A DNA stretch of 64,000 bases, from positions 74,271,169 to 74,335,168 of the forward strand of contig CM043958.1 of the NCBI GenBank assembly GCA_014529385.2, in the 5' to 3' direction. The translations under genes were made by a program, and so were the position numbers. This stretch comes from Adiantum capillus-veneris. Its lineage: Eukaryota > Streptophyta > Polypodiopsida > Polypodiales > Pteridaceae. The notes beneath the pieces were generated by a model. The model was given only the letters and a program-made list of their open reading frames with translations. It searched no databases and was not told the origin of the DNA. Positions 10,884-23,875 of the stretch are shown here, in pieces. Position 1 is the stretch's first letter. Each line of letters starts with the position of its first letter.

Positions 10884-11671
10884 ACGGCATTCCCGTAGAC
10901 TACATGACTCGGTGGACAGAAGCAACATCCACCACCCACATTACAGCCCAAGAGGTAGCAAAGTTCATTTTTGAGCATATCTGTTGCCGTTTTGGCACTC
11001 CTCTTGAGATAATATAAAATAGAGGACCAGGGTTTAGAGGTGATTTGGTGGAAGAACTGATCAAGAAATTAGGCATCACACGCCGTCATTCCACACCATA
11101 CTATCCACAATGCAATGGTCTGGTAGAGAAGGTAAATGGAATGATTTGCAAAATCATCACAAAGCAGGTGAAAAATCACACAGGGAACTGGGATAAACAT
11201 CTCATGGTAGCTCTTTGGGCCTACAGAACAACGTTCCGAACATCACTAGGTTTCACCCCTTTCCATCTAGTTGATGGGAAGATCTGGAAGACTCCAACTG
11301 GATAGAAAGAAGCAATCAATCACTATGCAGCGCAGGCAGAACGACGCCGGCTCACCTTCAATCAAGGGATTAAAGAAAAGGGACTGGAAAAAGGTATGTT
11401 AGTGTTGAGATACGACAACAGATTTGACACCAGGAAGGATAATAAATTTCAACCCAGATGGGAAGGGCCATTCATCATCAAGAAACACTATGACAACGGC
11501 AGCTATAAGCTGATGGAAGCAGATGGGAGAATTCACAAGACTAGGGTCAATGGATGGAGACTGAAAATGTATTTTCTTAGATTTGATCCAGAATTCATGC
11601 TAGACATTCCAGAAGAGGGAGAACCCTCTAACTCCACAGCTGAAGATGCAAAGAAAGGGCTAGAAGCATGA
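10884..11671 (+). pseudogene. Element B integrase
   Basis: Integrase core and C-terminus without the zinc-binding N-terminus. From 10900 the frame gives VDYMTRWTEA (first catalytic Asp), then LEII-stop-NRGPGF. The family has SDRGPGF there, so the second catalytic Asp is Asn and its neighbour is a stop. Next come STPYYPQCNGLVEKVNGMI (catalytic Glu in VEKVNG) and an acidic-basic C-terminal part with RWEGPFIIKKHYDNGSYKL and HKTRVNGWRLK. One further stop lies at about 11303. It is clearly related to the element at 62.4-64.0 kb, which has the intact SDRGPGF. Confidence 0.9.
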
Positions 11672-12023
11672 ATGCCTCTAGCCAAAGGGACAGGGCTAAT
11701 GATGGCCGATTTTGAAAATCAAAGAAAAAAAAGAAAAAACTTATTTTTCCTTTGCTGGAGCCTTGGCGACACTGTTGGAAGGATCGGCACCGCCTGGTAA
11801 ACCCCACAACACCTCTACGGGCATGGCACACGCCCCCCCCCCCTTCGATTGGCCGGCCTTATCACCCTCAGGCCCCCGCTTGTCTATACCCAAGCCTGGC
11901 TGGCCGCCTTCGTTTTCAGATACCCCTTCTCTCTCTCCCTGTAGTTATTTCCCCGGCGGGCATTGAATGAAATATTCCCCCCCTCTCTCTCTCTCATTTC
12001 CCCTACCTACCTCTCTCCTGAGT

Positions 12024-12025
<2 letters not shown>

Positions 12026-12105
<80 letters not shown>

Positions 12106-12109
12106 CCCC

Positions 12110-12161
<52 letters not shown>
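12026..12161. repeat. (CT)n followed by poly-C in 3' LTR
   Basis: CT run at 12026-12103, then a 51-base C homopolymer at 12111-12161. Confidence 0.95.
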
Positions 12162-12514
12162 TTTTACTGGCCACCCTCGGCCACGCACAAGCCTCGAGCA
12201 CTCACCCCGAACCCCTCTCTCGCTTTCCCTCTCGCGCTCCCTCTGTGTCAAGCCGCATATGAACTCCCGCTCTCCCATATTCTTATCCTTACCCCCTCCC
12301 TCTCTCACACTCTTTTCCCCCCCTCTCATTACCCCCTCCCTTGGCCCACTAATATTCTCCCTCCCCTCTCTTCCCCACCCGCTCGCCTCACCCTCCCCTC
12401 GGCCTCACTCACCCTTCCCTTGGCCCGCTATCCCCACCATCTTTCTCCCCCCCCACCATTGACTTCTCCCCCTCCTCTCATCCTTGAGACGCCATGCAAG
12501 ACAGAGAATAGGAC

Positions 12515-12516
<2 letters not shown>

Positions 12517-12551
<35 letters not shown>

Positions 12552-12578
12552 ACGGTGGGCACCCTCCCTATGGATTCC

Positions 12579-12669
<91 letters not shown>
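12517..12669. repeat. Poly-C and interrupted (CT)n in 3' LTR
   Basis: 35 C at 12517-12551; CT run with two CCC interruptions at 12585-12669. Confidence 0.95.
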
Positions 12670-12671
<2 letters not shown>

Positions 12672-12886
12672 GTTTCAGCCCGAAGGCGCAAGGAGCCATG
12701 GAGCCCATGCTCTCCACAACACACACTCACTCACCCTCACCCTCTCACACCCTCATCCTCTCCCTCACCCCCCCCCCCCAATCCCCTCTCCCTCTCTCGC
12801 GCTCTGTTTTGGAAGCAGCCTGCTCGCCATATCTCTCTCTCTCCCTCTCGGCCTGTACAGGTGCAGCGCAAGTTTTTCTCTCTCTC

Positions 12887-13048
<162 letters not shown>

Positions 13049-13378
13049 CAATCCATTAGAAGTCAGCTTTGGTAGAGTGTAGTGGGAAGAGTTGACACTA
13101 TCACCATCATGGGGAGGGGGGCTTGTGTGTTGGGTTTTCCTTGGGAATTGCACCATGCGAAGGGAGCCACGTCCATCTCTCGACTCCAATGGTCGATGCA
13201 CACACGTATACACGCTCTTGGTAGCAAGCTTCACAATCATTGAGTCGTCTTAGAGAACGCACTAAGTAGTTTGCACCACCTCCTCTCCCTACCTCTCTAC
13301 CACCACGGCGTGCCATTTGTAAATACTGCAGGAATAATTCTCCCTCACACCCCCGAGGGCTTCCATCATTTGCAAATC

Positions 13379-13400
13379 TGTGTGTGTGTGTGTGTGTGTG
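13379..13400. repeat. (GT)n run in 3' LTR
   Basis: 22-bp GT run at the position where the 5' LTR carries CT (9613-9646). Confidence 0.9.
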
Positions 13401-13561
13401 TAAGTTTGCGGTGTTCATATCATCGTGGTTAGCGTCCTAGCCGCTTAAAGCTAGGTGGTTTCCTTTGTTCGCTTTACCGTGACAGGCTCGAGGCGCACCA
13501 TTTGGTCCTCGGCGTTTTAGAGGCCGTTGGGGCTCGGGGTTCGCTTTGCTCCCGTCAGTGC

Positions 13562-14885
13562 TACATATATCTTTTAAAGGTTCAGTCTTCATTTAAGTCC
13601 ACATACATGTCAATTTCATCATTGATTTCAACAAAATCTAATGCATCATCCTCTTGTTCTTCATCCACATCCATACCATTTTCATCAGAGCCTTCATTCT
13701 GACTTTCCTGTGAATCAAGGGATCTGTGTCATCTCTTCTTTTGAATAACTTGATTCTTTTCCCTGCAATGGGAATCTTCATTTTTGTCCCATCTAGTTCA
13801 TGCAAGGTGTAAGTTGCATTCCCATGTACATGTTGAACCACACAAGGACCAAACCATCTCTTTCAAGATTTCTAATTGCTGAATGATGGTTGTCAAGACT
13901 ACTGTCATACACCAACACCCAATCACCTTCCTCGATAGCTTTAGGTCTGAGCCTATGCCTCTTATCAAAACTGTTTTTATTCTTTAAACTTGCATCTTTT
14001 AATCGTGCTACTGGATTCTCAATATCTTGAGGCCTTCTTTCTAACTATTGTATGCACAAAGCAAGAAGGCCTTCCCTAATCATTCCATCTTCCCAAGGTA
14101 ATACATTCCATGTGGGAATTACATCCTCAATTGGCATTATAGGTTTCTGACCATACATCAACTCAAAAGGCATATAACCAGTAACTGAGCTATGAGTTGT
14201 ACGATCAGCCCATAAAGCATAAGGCAATAGCCTAGGCCACTCTCCCATTTTACCTTTGCAGGACTTAGCCAAATCTTTAATGATAGGAGGATGCCCACGC
14301 TCTGATTTACCATTTTCCTCAGGATTATCTACAGTAGTGAGAGCAAGTTTAATGCCCAACCTAGAGAAAAACTCCCTTGCGTTGTCAGCATCCAACTCAC
14401 CCTTGTCTGCAATTATTTTCCCACCACAACCATAACGGCTAATTACATCATCCAAGAGGAACTTACAACCCCTTTTGTGCTTTTTGCTCTTAGAGCACGA
14501 CCTTCAACTTGGTTGGTTAAGTCTTTGCGTGCAAGAACTATGTATCTCATTTGCCATAGCCCAATGGCATTGTAACCATATCTACTACCCACTTGTAATG
14601 CATGGCCAATGGGTAAGTAGGGTGCAATCCATCATGATGACGTACATTTGAATACATTTGACAAGTTTCACAGGACTCCACAAGGTGAGATACATCTTTA
14701 TACATACCTTTCCACCAATACCTCTCTTTCAGTTTAGTAAAGGTGGTCCATACACCTCTATGTCCAGCATAAAGACTCTCATGAAACTTTTTCATAAGCT
14801 CATTTTGAGCGTCCTTATCATTCATGACTCTCATCGGCATTCCATTTCTTTGTTTTGGATGCTTCCATAAGTACCCAGCTTTCAA
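13562..14885 (-). pseudogene. Element A integrase and C-terminal tail
   Basis: Integrase of element A. The zinc-binding part (14547-14885) shows HESLYAGHRG and CETCQMY, an HHCC module. After it, ARKDLT carries the first catalytic Asp, IADKGELD the second (about 14400) and NPEENGKSERGH the Glu (about 14310), so all three are kept. The core ends with GYMPFELMYGQKP. A frameshift lies near 14450-14480. The tail (13562-14040) has RLRPKAIEEGDWVLVYDSS and then an acidic segment of Asp and Glu. No chromodomain is visible, so it belongs to a different lineage from the 1.2-3.0 kb element. Confidence 0.88.
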
Positions 14886-15216
14886 AAAGTATCCATAGGC
14901 CTTTCTCCGTATTCTTTATCGTCCTCGACAACCATGTCTTCTTCATTTTCATGCCTTCCTCTTGAAAGCATATCCGCAACTGGATTATCTTTCCCTGAAA
15001 TATGCTTAAATTCTGGATTCAAAGACTTTATGTAGGCAATCCATCTCAACATAGCAATGTCAGGAGTTGAGCATCATGTGATCATTCCAAGAAGGGGTAG
15101 AAAATCAGTCTCCACTATTACATTTGCTCCTATCAAATACTCTTTGTCACATTTCAAAGATGTGACTACTCCCCATAACTCTCTTTTTACCTATGGATAT
15201 TTGCATTGATGAGCAC

Positions 15217-15532
15217 TTAGTATTTTTCTCCAAATCTCACCACGTATTGCTTTCCATCATCATTGTCTTGCCCAATCGCCCATCCAATTCCCGTGGGGCT
15301 AGTATCCACTATCACAATTACATATCTTCCATATTCATAGTTTGCTTTTCTCAAAGTTGGAGACATAGGCAACAAATCCTTTAATTTTCTCATGGCATGA
15401 GTATGCATTTCTTCCCATTGAAACTTTTGAGAAAGGTTGAAACTTTTGGTTCTTTCTCAAAAGTTGATACAAAGGTTCTACCACATTTGCATAATGTGGA
15501 ATCCAGATAACATAAAACACACATGCACCCAA
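15217..15532 (-). pseudogene. Element A RNase H fragment
   Basis: The frame gives YGRYVIVIVDTSPTGIGWAI, the first strand of the RNase H fold with its Asp (VDTS), preceded at 15420-15532 by the connection segment after RT (FLGACVFYVIWIPHYA-like). In other frames down to about 14900 the remainder of the domain is decayed. It joins the RT at 15.6-16.4 kb and the integrase in the usual order. Confidence 0.75.
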
Positions 15533-15582
15533 GAACCTTTAAACCTCAGTGACATTTATACATTTCTCTTTCATTCTCTAAA

Positions 15583-16394
15583 TTACATCAATCTTTGCAG
15601 GACAAGGCCTTCTACCATATAGCCCACACATATACATATATGTACCACAATAAGAACTTCATTCACACGAAACATTGACTTTTGGACAGACAAGGTAAGG
15701 TTCACCTCTTCCAACCTCGACAAGATATTATCACAATCATATTTTTTGCCACATACTTGTGGCACCCCCTTGAGTCTAGAGCCACATCTATATCACTTAC
15801 GTCACATCCTTTGATTGACACATCATCAAGGAAAGGCATTGCAGTTTGAGTTATGAAGTCACGTAGGAATTTGTTCATACCATTCATCATATGTGCAACT
15901 GAATTAGTTTCCCTCTGAGGTAAGGTGCACATCCTTACTAAACTCAAGGGTGTCCTCATGGTAGTCAGGTCCCTGATTTCCATTGCTAGTTGGAACTGAT
16001 CATACCCTGAGTACAAATCTCCCATAGAATATATTACCCCTCCTACAAATTCCTCTGCAAACTCATCGACAATTGGCCCTATACCCACATTTTTGATTGT
16101 CACCTTATTTACAGGTTGCATATCCTAAATAAAGCGTAAATTACCATTTTTCTTCGGAACTGTGAACCACCTATTCGAATATGAAGCACAAGAAGGCTCC
16201 AAAATACCCATCTTGATCTTTTCATTAAGCAACTCAATGAGTTTTGGCAAATAAGCCTTTGGAACAGGAATAGGCCTCAAGTTCCAAGGTACATGAGGGA
16301 TAGTGAAGATCACCATAGGAGCAACAATGGATGGATCAACACACCCTATCTCATAGGGTTCAAATGAAAAACCTTTTCCATGTTTGGCAAGCAT
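15583..16394 (-). pseudogene. Element A reverse transcriptase
   Basis: Reverse transcriptase of element A. Residues at 16125-16230 read SYSNRWFTVPKKNGNLRFI, the finger motif. After one stop comes DMQPVNKVTI, then YSMGDLYSGYDQF with the first catalytic Asp at about 16010, and FLDDVSIKG (the YxDD box, here FLDD) at about 15810-15830. The line upstream, FTIPHVPWNLRPIPVPKAYL, is the linker typical of this lineage. An in-frame stop at the finger and frameshifts after the LDD box inactivate it. Confidence 0.9.
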
Positions 16395-16610
16395 GTTTTC
16401 AAATCATATCTTTTCAGATTTTGTCAAACTGTCCTCGCAACCAACCTTTAACTCCTTCAAAGAATACTGTGTGAACTTGTGTCCAATCTTGCTTGAGTCA
16501 TGAAGGCTAGGTTGCAAAGCATTTTGCTCCATCTTATTTGTGCAATCTTTTGGTAGAGGTAATGCCACTGGTTTCACTTTCTTTGCCATAGACTTATATT
16601 TAGTCTCCAC

Positions 16611-16978
16611 TAGTACATCAACACTTTGAGCATTTTTGAAATCCTCAAATGACTTTGTACATTTCTATTGAGAAAACTTTCACAACCTCACTTTCCATAC
16701 GCAAATTGCAATCCATTAAAGAATCCAAGGCTTGCATAGTATCCACAAATGAACACTCATCAAACACCCCTGTAATGCATTCATCATCTTCTAGCAAGCC
16801 ATTCATCTTCAAACCTCTTTGTACACTATCTACATGTTGTCATCCCGCTTTAAGTCCTAAAACTTTGTAAAAGCAATAGATCCATAGTCTGCTAATCCTA
16901 CAAAACCTGTAGAAAAGGTCTCCTTTGCATATACATCATGCGAGAAATTTTCTCTTCTTGTAACACTGCAATCTCTCT
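16611..16978 (-). other. Decayed spacer between protease and RT of element A
   Basis: No domain can be read here. Short frames in this interval are probably remains of the protease-RT linker. Confidence 0.4.
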
Positions 16979-17971
16979 CTACAATGGTACATGGCCAAAA
17001 CCCCTCATATCCCTGTAGTCCTTGAATTCTTTATTTGTCTTTGGCAAGGGTTGCTCTCTAAGACATTCACGATTCCTTTCATGGTCCACACAAACAGTAA
17101 GGAAATGTACTACACGCTTCCCATCCTTGCTCCTTATCCTTGCATAAGCTGACCCATCATCCATTACCTTGGTTTCCATGCAAGTAGTAGTGATGTATGG
17201 CTGCCCAAGGATAAGAGGGTATGTAGACATCTCCTGCACAAAGAAATTTTGGTCATCTTTCACATCCCCTATAGTCACTTTTACATTTGGACAAGCTCCG
17301 TACAGCTCTCTTGAGGAGTTGTTTGCTGCATGAATCATCCATCCATGATTTATATCAATTGGCCATTTTCCTTTTTAATAAAGACTCTTTGACATGAGTT
17401 TAATTTCTAACCCATGATTTGTCAACACAATGTATGGCTCTTTTAAGTCTCCCACTTTTACCGAGGTCTTAGTAGTTGCTCTTGCCCAATGACTTTTCAA
17501 GTAGTAACTCTTATGAGTGGTCTCAAATTCATCTTCATCATCCAAGAAGCGAACGTGTTTTACTCCTCCTCTAGACTTGTAGCATCCAACAATAGTTTCT
17601 TCACCTTGCTTGCCATAGACTAGTACACCCTGTACATTTAAAGTCCCTTCTTCACCTTGTACATGGATAGATTCAGTAAGAGATTGTTGCTTCCTCTTTA
17701 TGATATCAATTATTTCTTCGTGGAATTTCCACTTTGCTATACCAAGGACCTCACCCAAGGTAAATTCCACCTTACTGTTTAGAATACTCTCTTCCAACAC
17801 CTTTTTGAGATCTATTGTTGCATCTATATCCATTGGAGTTTGTAAAACTTTTGTAGTCATTTTTCCCTTCATAGCCGATTCTGTAGCACATGGCCATAGA
17901 TCTCCAATACCATCAGATTCCTCTTCTCCAACCTTGACTGATCCTTTTTTCTTAATAGGATCCACCTTCAA
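16979..17971 (-). pseudogene. Element A retroviral-type aspartic protease region
   Basis: The segment includes FTLGEVLGIAKWKFHEEI, a conserved pre-protease element. At about 17390-17430 VLTNHGLEIKLMSKSLY stands where related elements have an Asp-x-Gly active-site loop; here the Asp is Asn, so it would be inactive. After one stop it continues KGKWPIDINHGW and YPLILGQPYITTTCMETKVM, the protease C-terminal strands. Everything lies in one frame apart from the single stop at 17375. The protease would cleave the polyprotein during particle maturation. Confidence 0.8.
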
Positions 17972-18009
17972 CCCACGGCGGCTGCCTCTACCATTGAGAT
18001 GGCATGGCT

Positions 18010-19020
18010 AGTAGCCATGTCCTCAACTAGCTTCTTCATCCCTCCCTTTCAAAAGTTTGTCCCCAAGAGCTTACCTATCTCACTTAAGTGAATCTTTCCA
18101 TATTTAAAGAAAACAAGCTCCTTTGTCAAAGCGTCTTTAAAGCTTTCACAATCCCTCCTTGCATGGTCAGTACTATCACACCATATGCATCTGTTTACAA
18201 AGCCTTATCTGCTTTGAGGTCGTTGCCCTGTAGACTGTCCTGATGGTTGTCCCTTTTCTTCTAGCCTTGTAAGATTTAGCTTTAGCTCTTGCATTCCCTT
18301 GACAATATCATCTAGAATGGACTTGTCACTCTTTGGAACCACAATAACACGCTTTAGGGGACTCTCAGGAACACTTGGGACTTGAGTAGGGTTGACTATC
18401 ATCTTGTTTCTTCATCATTGTCGCTTAGTTAGCAACGAAATGGCGTCTTCAACTTCATTCCAATTAGTCTTTAAGCCTTGTTCCGCATCCTTATCCTCAT
18501 GTAGTAGCTCTAACTTCTCTTGAACCTCTTTACCTGTGGCCTACAAAAAGAGCTCTGTCTTCTCTGAGTTTAGGTCAGCCTTTTCAATCCTTGAAATTTG
18601 ATCATAACGGCGTTCGGATTCTCTTAGAATTTCGGTAGGCGAAAGCCCCTCTTTTGACCGAACTACCCACTCTAAAAAAGTCCTTTTTGTTACCCTTTTG
18701 GAGTCCACCATGAAATAATCTTCTTTTAAGGCTAACTTGAATGCTTCCCAAGTTGCCCCATGCTCATTTCTAATTCCCCTTACATGCTCTCTGATCTTGG
18801 GAACCACGGCTAGTTCAAAACTTTGCACCATCTCTGCTTCAAGCACTCGATGTAGCTCCATCTCCTTTGCATACCCACAAAGATACTTTGTTACATCTTT
18901 AACTTTAAATTGGTCCATTTTCTTCACCACATATTGAAGAAATTTGGTTGAGGAAAGCTCCCTCCTTTGTGGAGCTTGTTGCTGCTGCATAAACACTGCA
19001 AAAGCTTGAAACATTTGCAT
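18010..19020 (-). pseudogene. Element A gag with CCHC zinc knuckle
   Basis: Capsid-like gag. The frame starts near 19020 (FAVFMQQQQAPQRRE) and holds a helical segment with WEAFKLALKEDYF and RTFLEWVVRSKEGLSPTEIL, typical of retrotransposon gag. After one stop, the same frame carries a linker and then CIWCDSTDHARRDC (about 18145-18190), a C-x2-C-x4-H-x4-C knuckle. Two in-frame stops and one frame change before the protease mark decay. Gag would package the RNA in the cytoplasm. Confidence 0.82.
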
Positions 19021-19129
19021 TGTGATTGGATCAAACCGAATCCCCTATTGCTCTTGTTCATCCATAGCTTTAAAGATTTAATTTGAAACCTTCAATGAAG
19101 ATTTTGAACCCTCACCCTAGCCTACTTTG

Positions 19130-19143
19130 CATCGGGTTCACCA
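19130..19143 (-). other. Putative primer-binding site of element A
   Basis: On the - strand TGGTGAACCCGATG lies six bases after the ACA end of the 5' LTR. Position and leading TGG fit a tRNA primer site; the tRNA is not assigned. Confidence 0.6.
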
Positions 19144-19149
19144 AAAATG

Positions 19150-21528
19150 TGTTAAGAAGTGCGCAGTGCGACTAGGAAAGCGTCGGGCCTCTGATTGTGA
19201 GGATTCGTAGCAAAATCAAGCAAGGCATAGATGATTCAAAGCTAAAAGCACAGTAAACAATAACAAAACTCCAGCCATGAAAGATACACTTTGAAAAGGA
19301 ACCAAGACTAACTCAAAATTCTTGTGTGTGTGAAGATTAGGTATAGCCTTGCTCCCAATTGCATAGATGCAGTGCTCATTCGACCTGTTAAAAACCCTAA
19401 ATTTATGCTTCGATTCTTCATCATGAACATTTTATGGAAGCTTCAGTACTTCATTGGAAGTGCAAGTAGTTATTGGAGGAGGGGAAACCCTAATTGGAGT
19501 CCTCACAGCCTCGACCATGTAGTGGAAGCAGCACAGGACTGCACTAGCACCCTGTAAAGAAATGGTTGTATCCCCTTGCTCATATGCCCAAATGAGCTCA
19601 TTCTTGGCTCTAAAATTTTCCACACAACTTAGGCAACAACTACACCGTCATTGATGCGGCATTTTGAGCTGTTTTGAGCTATGTTTAGGCTATTTTTGAC
19701 CATTTTAACACTAGGTTGGTAATGGGACACTTTTATGTCCTGGGACACTTTTATGTCCTATTAAGTGACCATTTTCCTTGAATTATGTCAAGAGTTTCAA
19801 AATGGATTTTGAGGTGCTATTTGTCTAGAAAGTTGTCTCATGAGCTGAAAAAAACTCGACATTTTTTTGGAATATCAATTCCATCTTTAACCTTGTCCTT
19901 GCACAACATTTCACAACCTAAACTGTGTGAAAAAACGGGTCCTGTTTTTGGCTTTTTTCAACTTTTTGCAACTATACCACTCTAGAATTCATGTTTGTGA
20001 GGTCTATAATGCTAGAGAACTATCTTTAGTGACTAGTCCTCAACATGTCCTGATGCTTCTAGGGAGAAATAAATGTTAAAGTTGTAAGTTATGACCAAAT
20101 TACAAAAATTGTCAAATCCTGTTTTTTAGCCAATTTTAGCTCTTCTATGATTTTTTTGGTGGCTTTCATGATATCCAAATGTAGTTTTGATTTTCTATGT
20201 CGCATATTGTAACATAAAGCTAATATTCCTTGAGTTTTGGGGCACCTAATACCCTATTTTTCATAGTAGACAACGATGGTTGATTTTTCAAATTATAGAA
20301 GAAAACGAAACATTCTAGTATATCAAGTATAGCTTTTTCAATATTGTTAGTTTCTTGTGACAACTACATGCATTTTGTAGGTAGTAACCATATCTAGTCA
20401 TAAGGATCAAATTTGGCTAGATACTGAATACTTTCTATGGGATTCTAGAACTCATAATGTTGAACACAGTTTTTTCATGTTTGCTGTATTTAGCACTTCA
20501 TCTTTGTCCCCAAGATTCCCCTTGGTAAGAGATGTATTATTCTTTGACATGCTCCATGGCTCCTTATGAACCTAAAGGACAATACGAAACTAAGAAAACA
20601 TGCATATATTATTTGTATTGAGCGTGGCTATAGAAACTTTGATGATAGGTCTGCAGAATGGTAAAAATTCAACTTTTTTGTACCTATTTCTTTCGGCAAA
20701 ACAAAAAATAGTGAGTGAGAAGCAATCATATGTTCTGATCACCAACCCATTGAAGTTAACTAGGGAATTTATCTCAAGCCCTACAAAAATTCCTAATCTT
20801 ATTTTTATGCAACAAAACGTAAGAAATGACTGTTTTGATAAAAATGTACTGGTCCATCAACTTTGGAGGCTTGGTGTGACCAAAAGATGAGAAATTTTTA
20901 CAAGTTTCTTATTTTTTCCATGTGTAGTAGGCCTTGAACTATAACCTCATGAAAGGATTTTACAAAATGAGTGGATCTACTATGGTTTTGGAGGTTTTTT
21001 CCAAAACCCTGAAAGGACACTTTTATGTCCTGTTAGGTTACCAACCTAGTGTTAAGGCCATTTTTGCCCAAAAATACCCCTTTTTGTCTGTAAACAGCCC
21101 AAACGAGCTGGAAAAAATCCCTAAATTTGTGGAAAAATCCATTGGACCTAAATTTGATATTGAACCTCATTTTTCCACTTGGTAATCACTTTGGACACGT
21201 CTTTTACACCCGCGCACGAAACCTGCTATTTTTGGTCGAGATTGCCCGCATTGAACTTTCTAGGCAAAACGAGCATGCCACTTTGAAACACTTGGCATTT
21301 GTTCAGTCCTTAAGAAAATTATACATTCTTTGTTGTGGTAAAACATGCAACGGTGCCACGTCCTTGGCCTCGCTCGCTTGACAAGGTATGTACACGTCTG
21401 TAACCATGGCATCCGTTTTCGCATATATCACACTATGTACATTGTAGCACTTGGTCCCACACATTGTAAACATTAATATTGAGGTAGATATTATTATTTT
21501 AACATTATACACGTGCCATGGCATGACA
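19150..21528 (-). repeat. Element A right (5') LTR with TIR insertion
   Basis: Matches the left LTR (6602-7384) from TGTTAAGAAGTGCGC to CATGGCATGACA. It carries two extra segments: the TIR element at 19709-21051 and about 230 bp at about 21180-21410. Confidence 0.88.
19705..21055. mobile_element. Non-autonomous TIR element with TTAA flanks
   Basis: A 1343-bp insertion (19709-21051) with perfect 14-bp terminal inverted repeats, CACTAGGTTGGTAA and TTACCAACCTAGTG. TTAA flanks both sides (19705-19708, 21052-21055), and the uninterrupted LTR copy has a single TTAA at 7149-7152, proving insertion. GGACACTTTTATGTCC occurs twice at the left end and once at the right end, like subterminal transposase sites. 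No ORF inside resembles a transposase, so it depends on another element. TTAA suggests a piggyBac-type duplication, but since TTAA is palindromic a TA duplication with ACACTAG ends is also possible. Confidence 0.85.
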
Positions 21529-21532
21529 ACGG

Positions 21533-23875
21533 GGCTCACAATGTTGTACAAAATTGTTGAGGAATCAACAATGTCCTGAACAACCATCTTGGTTAACTTG
21601 AAAGATCCACAAGCACCCAAACCGAGCCATGACCTCTATTGGTGATTAGTAGATCCCGAAGTAATCTCATAGAGGTATTGCACATAGAGTGCAAAATGCT
21701 TCATAAGAAACTAATGTGATGAATATGCCTGCCGCTCAAAATCAGCCTTTGCTAAACACTAGGACCCATAACAACTAGTGTGCATGCATTTAGCAAAAAT
21801 AGATCCAAACTTGCATATCTATTATTATACTTGCCAATGCTTATGGATGTGATTCTCCTAGCACACATGAAAGGACAATGTAAATAGTTCTAAAAAGAAA
21901 CTAAATACGTTCTACTTCAATCATTTGCAAGCCTTGCTGAATTGTTTGAACCATAATAGAAAGTGAAACATAAGTCACTTCTAGGTACAAACAATGAAAC
22001 TTTTCCATTAAAAACACATAGCCTTGCTATATACATAAACAACCATCCAATAATGTTGTTTAGCAGCACTTGTACCTTAACAAGTCTTTCTGAGTACCCG
22101 AGAATTTTTGGCCACTCAAATGTTTCCTGATACGTCGTGTTGAAAATGGTATAGAATACGGATTTGACCAGCACCTAGGGACTTCATCGCAACACATAAT
22201 TGATATAATAGGCGCAAATGTCAGTCAAGAGACGCATATTCTCCACATGAAATATGTCTCATGTAAGGATGTCTGAAAAAAGAACATCCTTCAAGTACGA
22301 GATATACTTGTGTGTGGAGGTAACTGCAAACACTCCACAATGTGAGTCAGAGGGACCTTCATTATCCTTACTCCGCATTGGCTAAACCAAACTCCTTGAG
22401 CTCCTAGTCCATGTTGTATCCCATGTGACAACATACATGTGCCAAAACTGCATAATGCAATATTGGATAGTGGTCCAAAATACTTTGCTCTTACACGACC
22501 TTGGCAAGTCTTTTAGAGCACAAAATGGATGAGAATATAGAAGTTTATACGTCCGACTTGGAAAAGTAAACAAAAACATATTAAAAAAAGTGTCAAATCA
22601 GATGCATACTTGGAGGTTGAACATAGTGTTCACTTACCTATACTCAAAGGCACCTGTCCAAATTTTCCACTTGTAAATTTCTAGGCATACTAATTGAAAA
22701 TTAGTGAATTTCAAGTATTATTGCACATGTAACCCTGGGTGTTACCTTTGCAATCCAAACCCCTTGGTTCAAATCTACATTGCCAAACCCCGTGGTTAGA
22801 CTTTGCAGAGGAAACTGCTCAACTAGCAGCCGATAATAATTGAAGTCAACTTTGGAAGTTGAAATTGTTCACTGCCCCTTAGCAGCTTGTGGACTTATTT
22901 TCTTGAAAGTGCAAGTGTGAAGGTTCCAAGAATTGACCATCACTACGTAATGAGTGATGTATCATGAGCTAGGTCTTACCCCAAAATTGTACTCGTATAG
23001 ACACTCAGTGCTATAGATGAAATAGAAGATCCACTCAAATTGGAATCGTGCTCAAAACTAAATATTTTATAGACCCAAAAATCCATAATCTTGGGTTGTT
23101 GTGAACAACCGTGCTGTCTAAAATATTGACTTCATGTAAGGTCTGTACTTTCGAATTTCACACAAGCTCTATTATGCATTAAAATTTTTCAACCATTGCT
23201 CATTATTTAAGATATTCGAGTTCAAATTATGAACTGTAGGCTAAAAAAATCTAGAAGTTAAAATTTACGCTACAAAATTTTGACATGTTTAGCTATACAA
23301 AATACTGACTAACTTATTGCAAGACTTATTACCGATTGAAGAATTGTCTCTTACTACTGTAAAGTTTGTTCTAAGAATGAAAAATTTAACTTAAGAATGT
23401 AAATTAATTTATCATTAAAGAAATAAATAAAATAATTATAAAGTCAAAAGATACACATGGACGACACATGAAGGCACATGGACTCACCTGGACTCACATA
23501 GGAGGGGACAAAGTGGGACACACAGTCACATGGAAAGGAGAGGTTAGTCTTGATTAATCTTAATGACGGGGGGTTGTGTGGCCTTATCTCTTGATGATGA
23601 GGACAAATTGGTCAAGCTGATGGGCACCACAAGGGGACCAAAAACGTGGATATGAATTTTAGAAAAAAAGTTAAAAAAAATAAGCAAAATGTTTTTTTTG
23701 AAAAAAATGGTTTTTTTTCTTTTTTGCTATAAATAGAGCATCCATGCTCACACTTTGGACTTAGAGATTGCCTTTATAATGCTCACGAAGTGTTGCCACT
23801 TCTCTTAGGGAGAAGGCATCTATAAACCACTAAGAGCGAAAACTCTAGTGGATTAGTAAGGTACATATTAATTAA
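21533..23875. other. Non-coding region right of element A
   Basis: No gene recognised on either strand. AT-rich sequence with only short frames lacking family resemblance. Around 23470-23530 there are short repeats of CACATGG and GGACTCACCTGG type. Confidence 0.45.

Noticed and set aside
19705-21055. CACTA (En/Spm) transposon
   Set aside because: Ends start with CACTAG, but the flanking duplication is TTAA (or TA) and not 3 bp, as shown by the empty site at 7149-7152.
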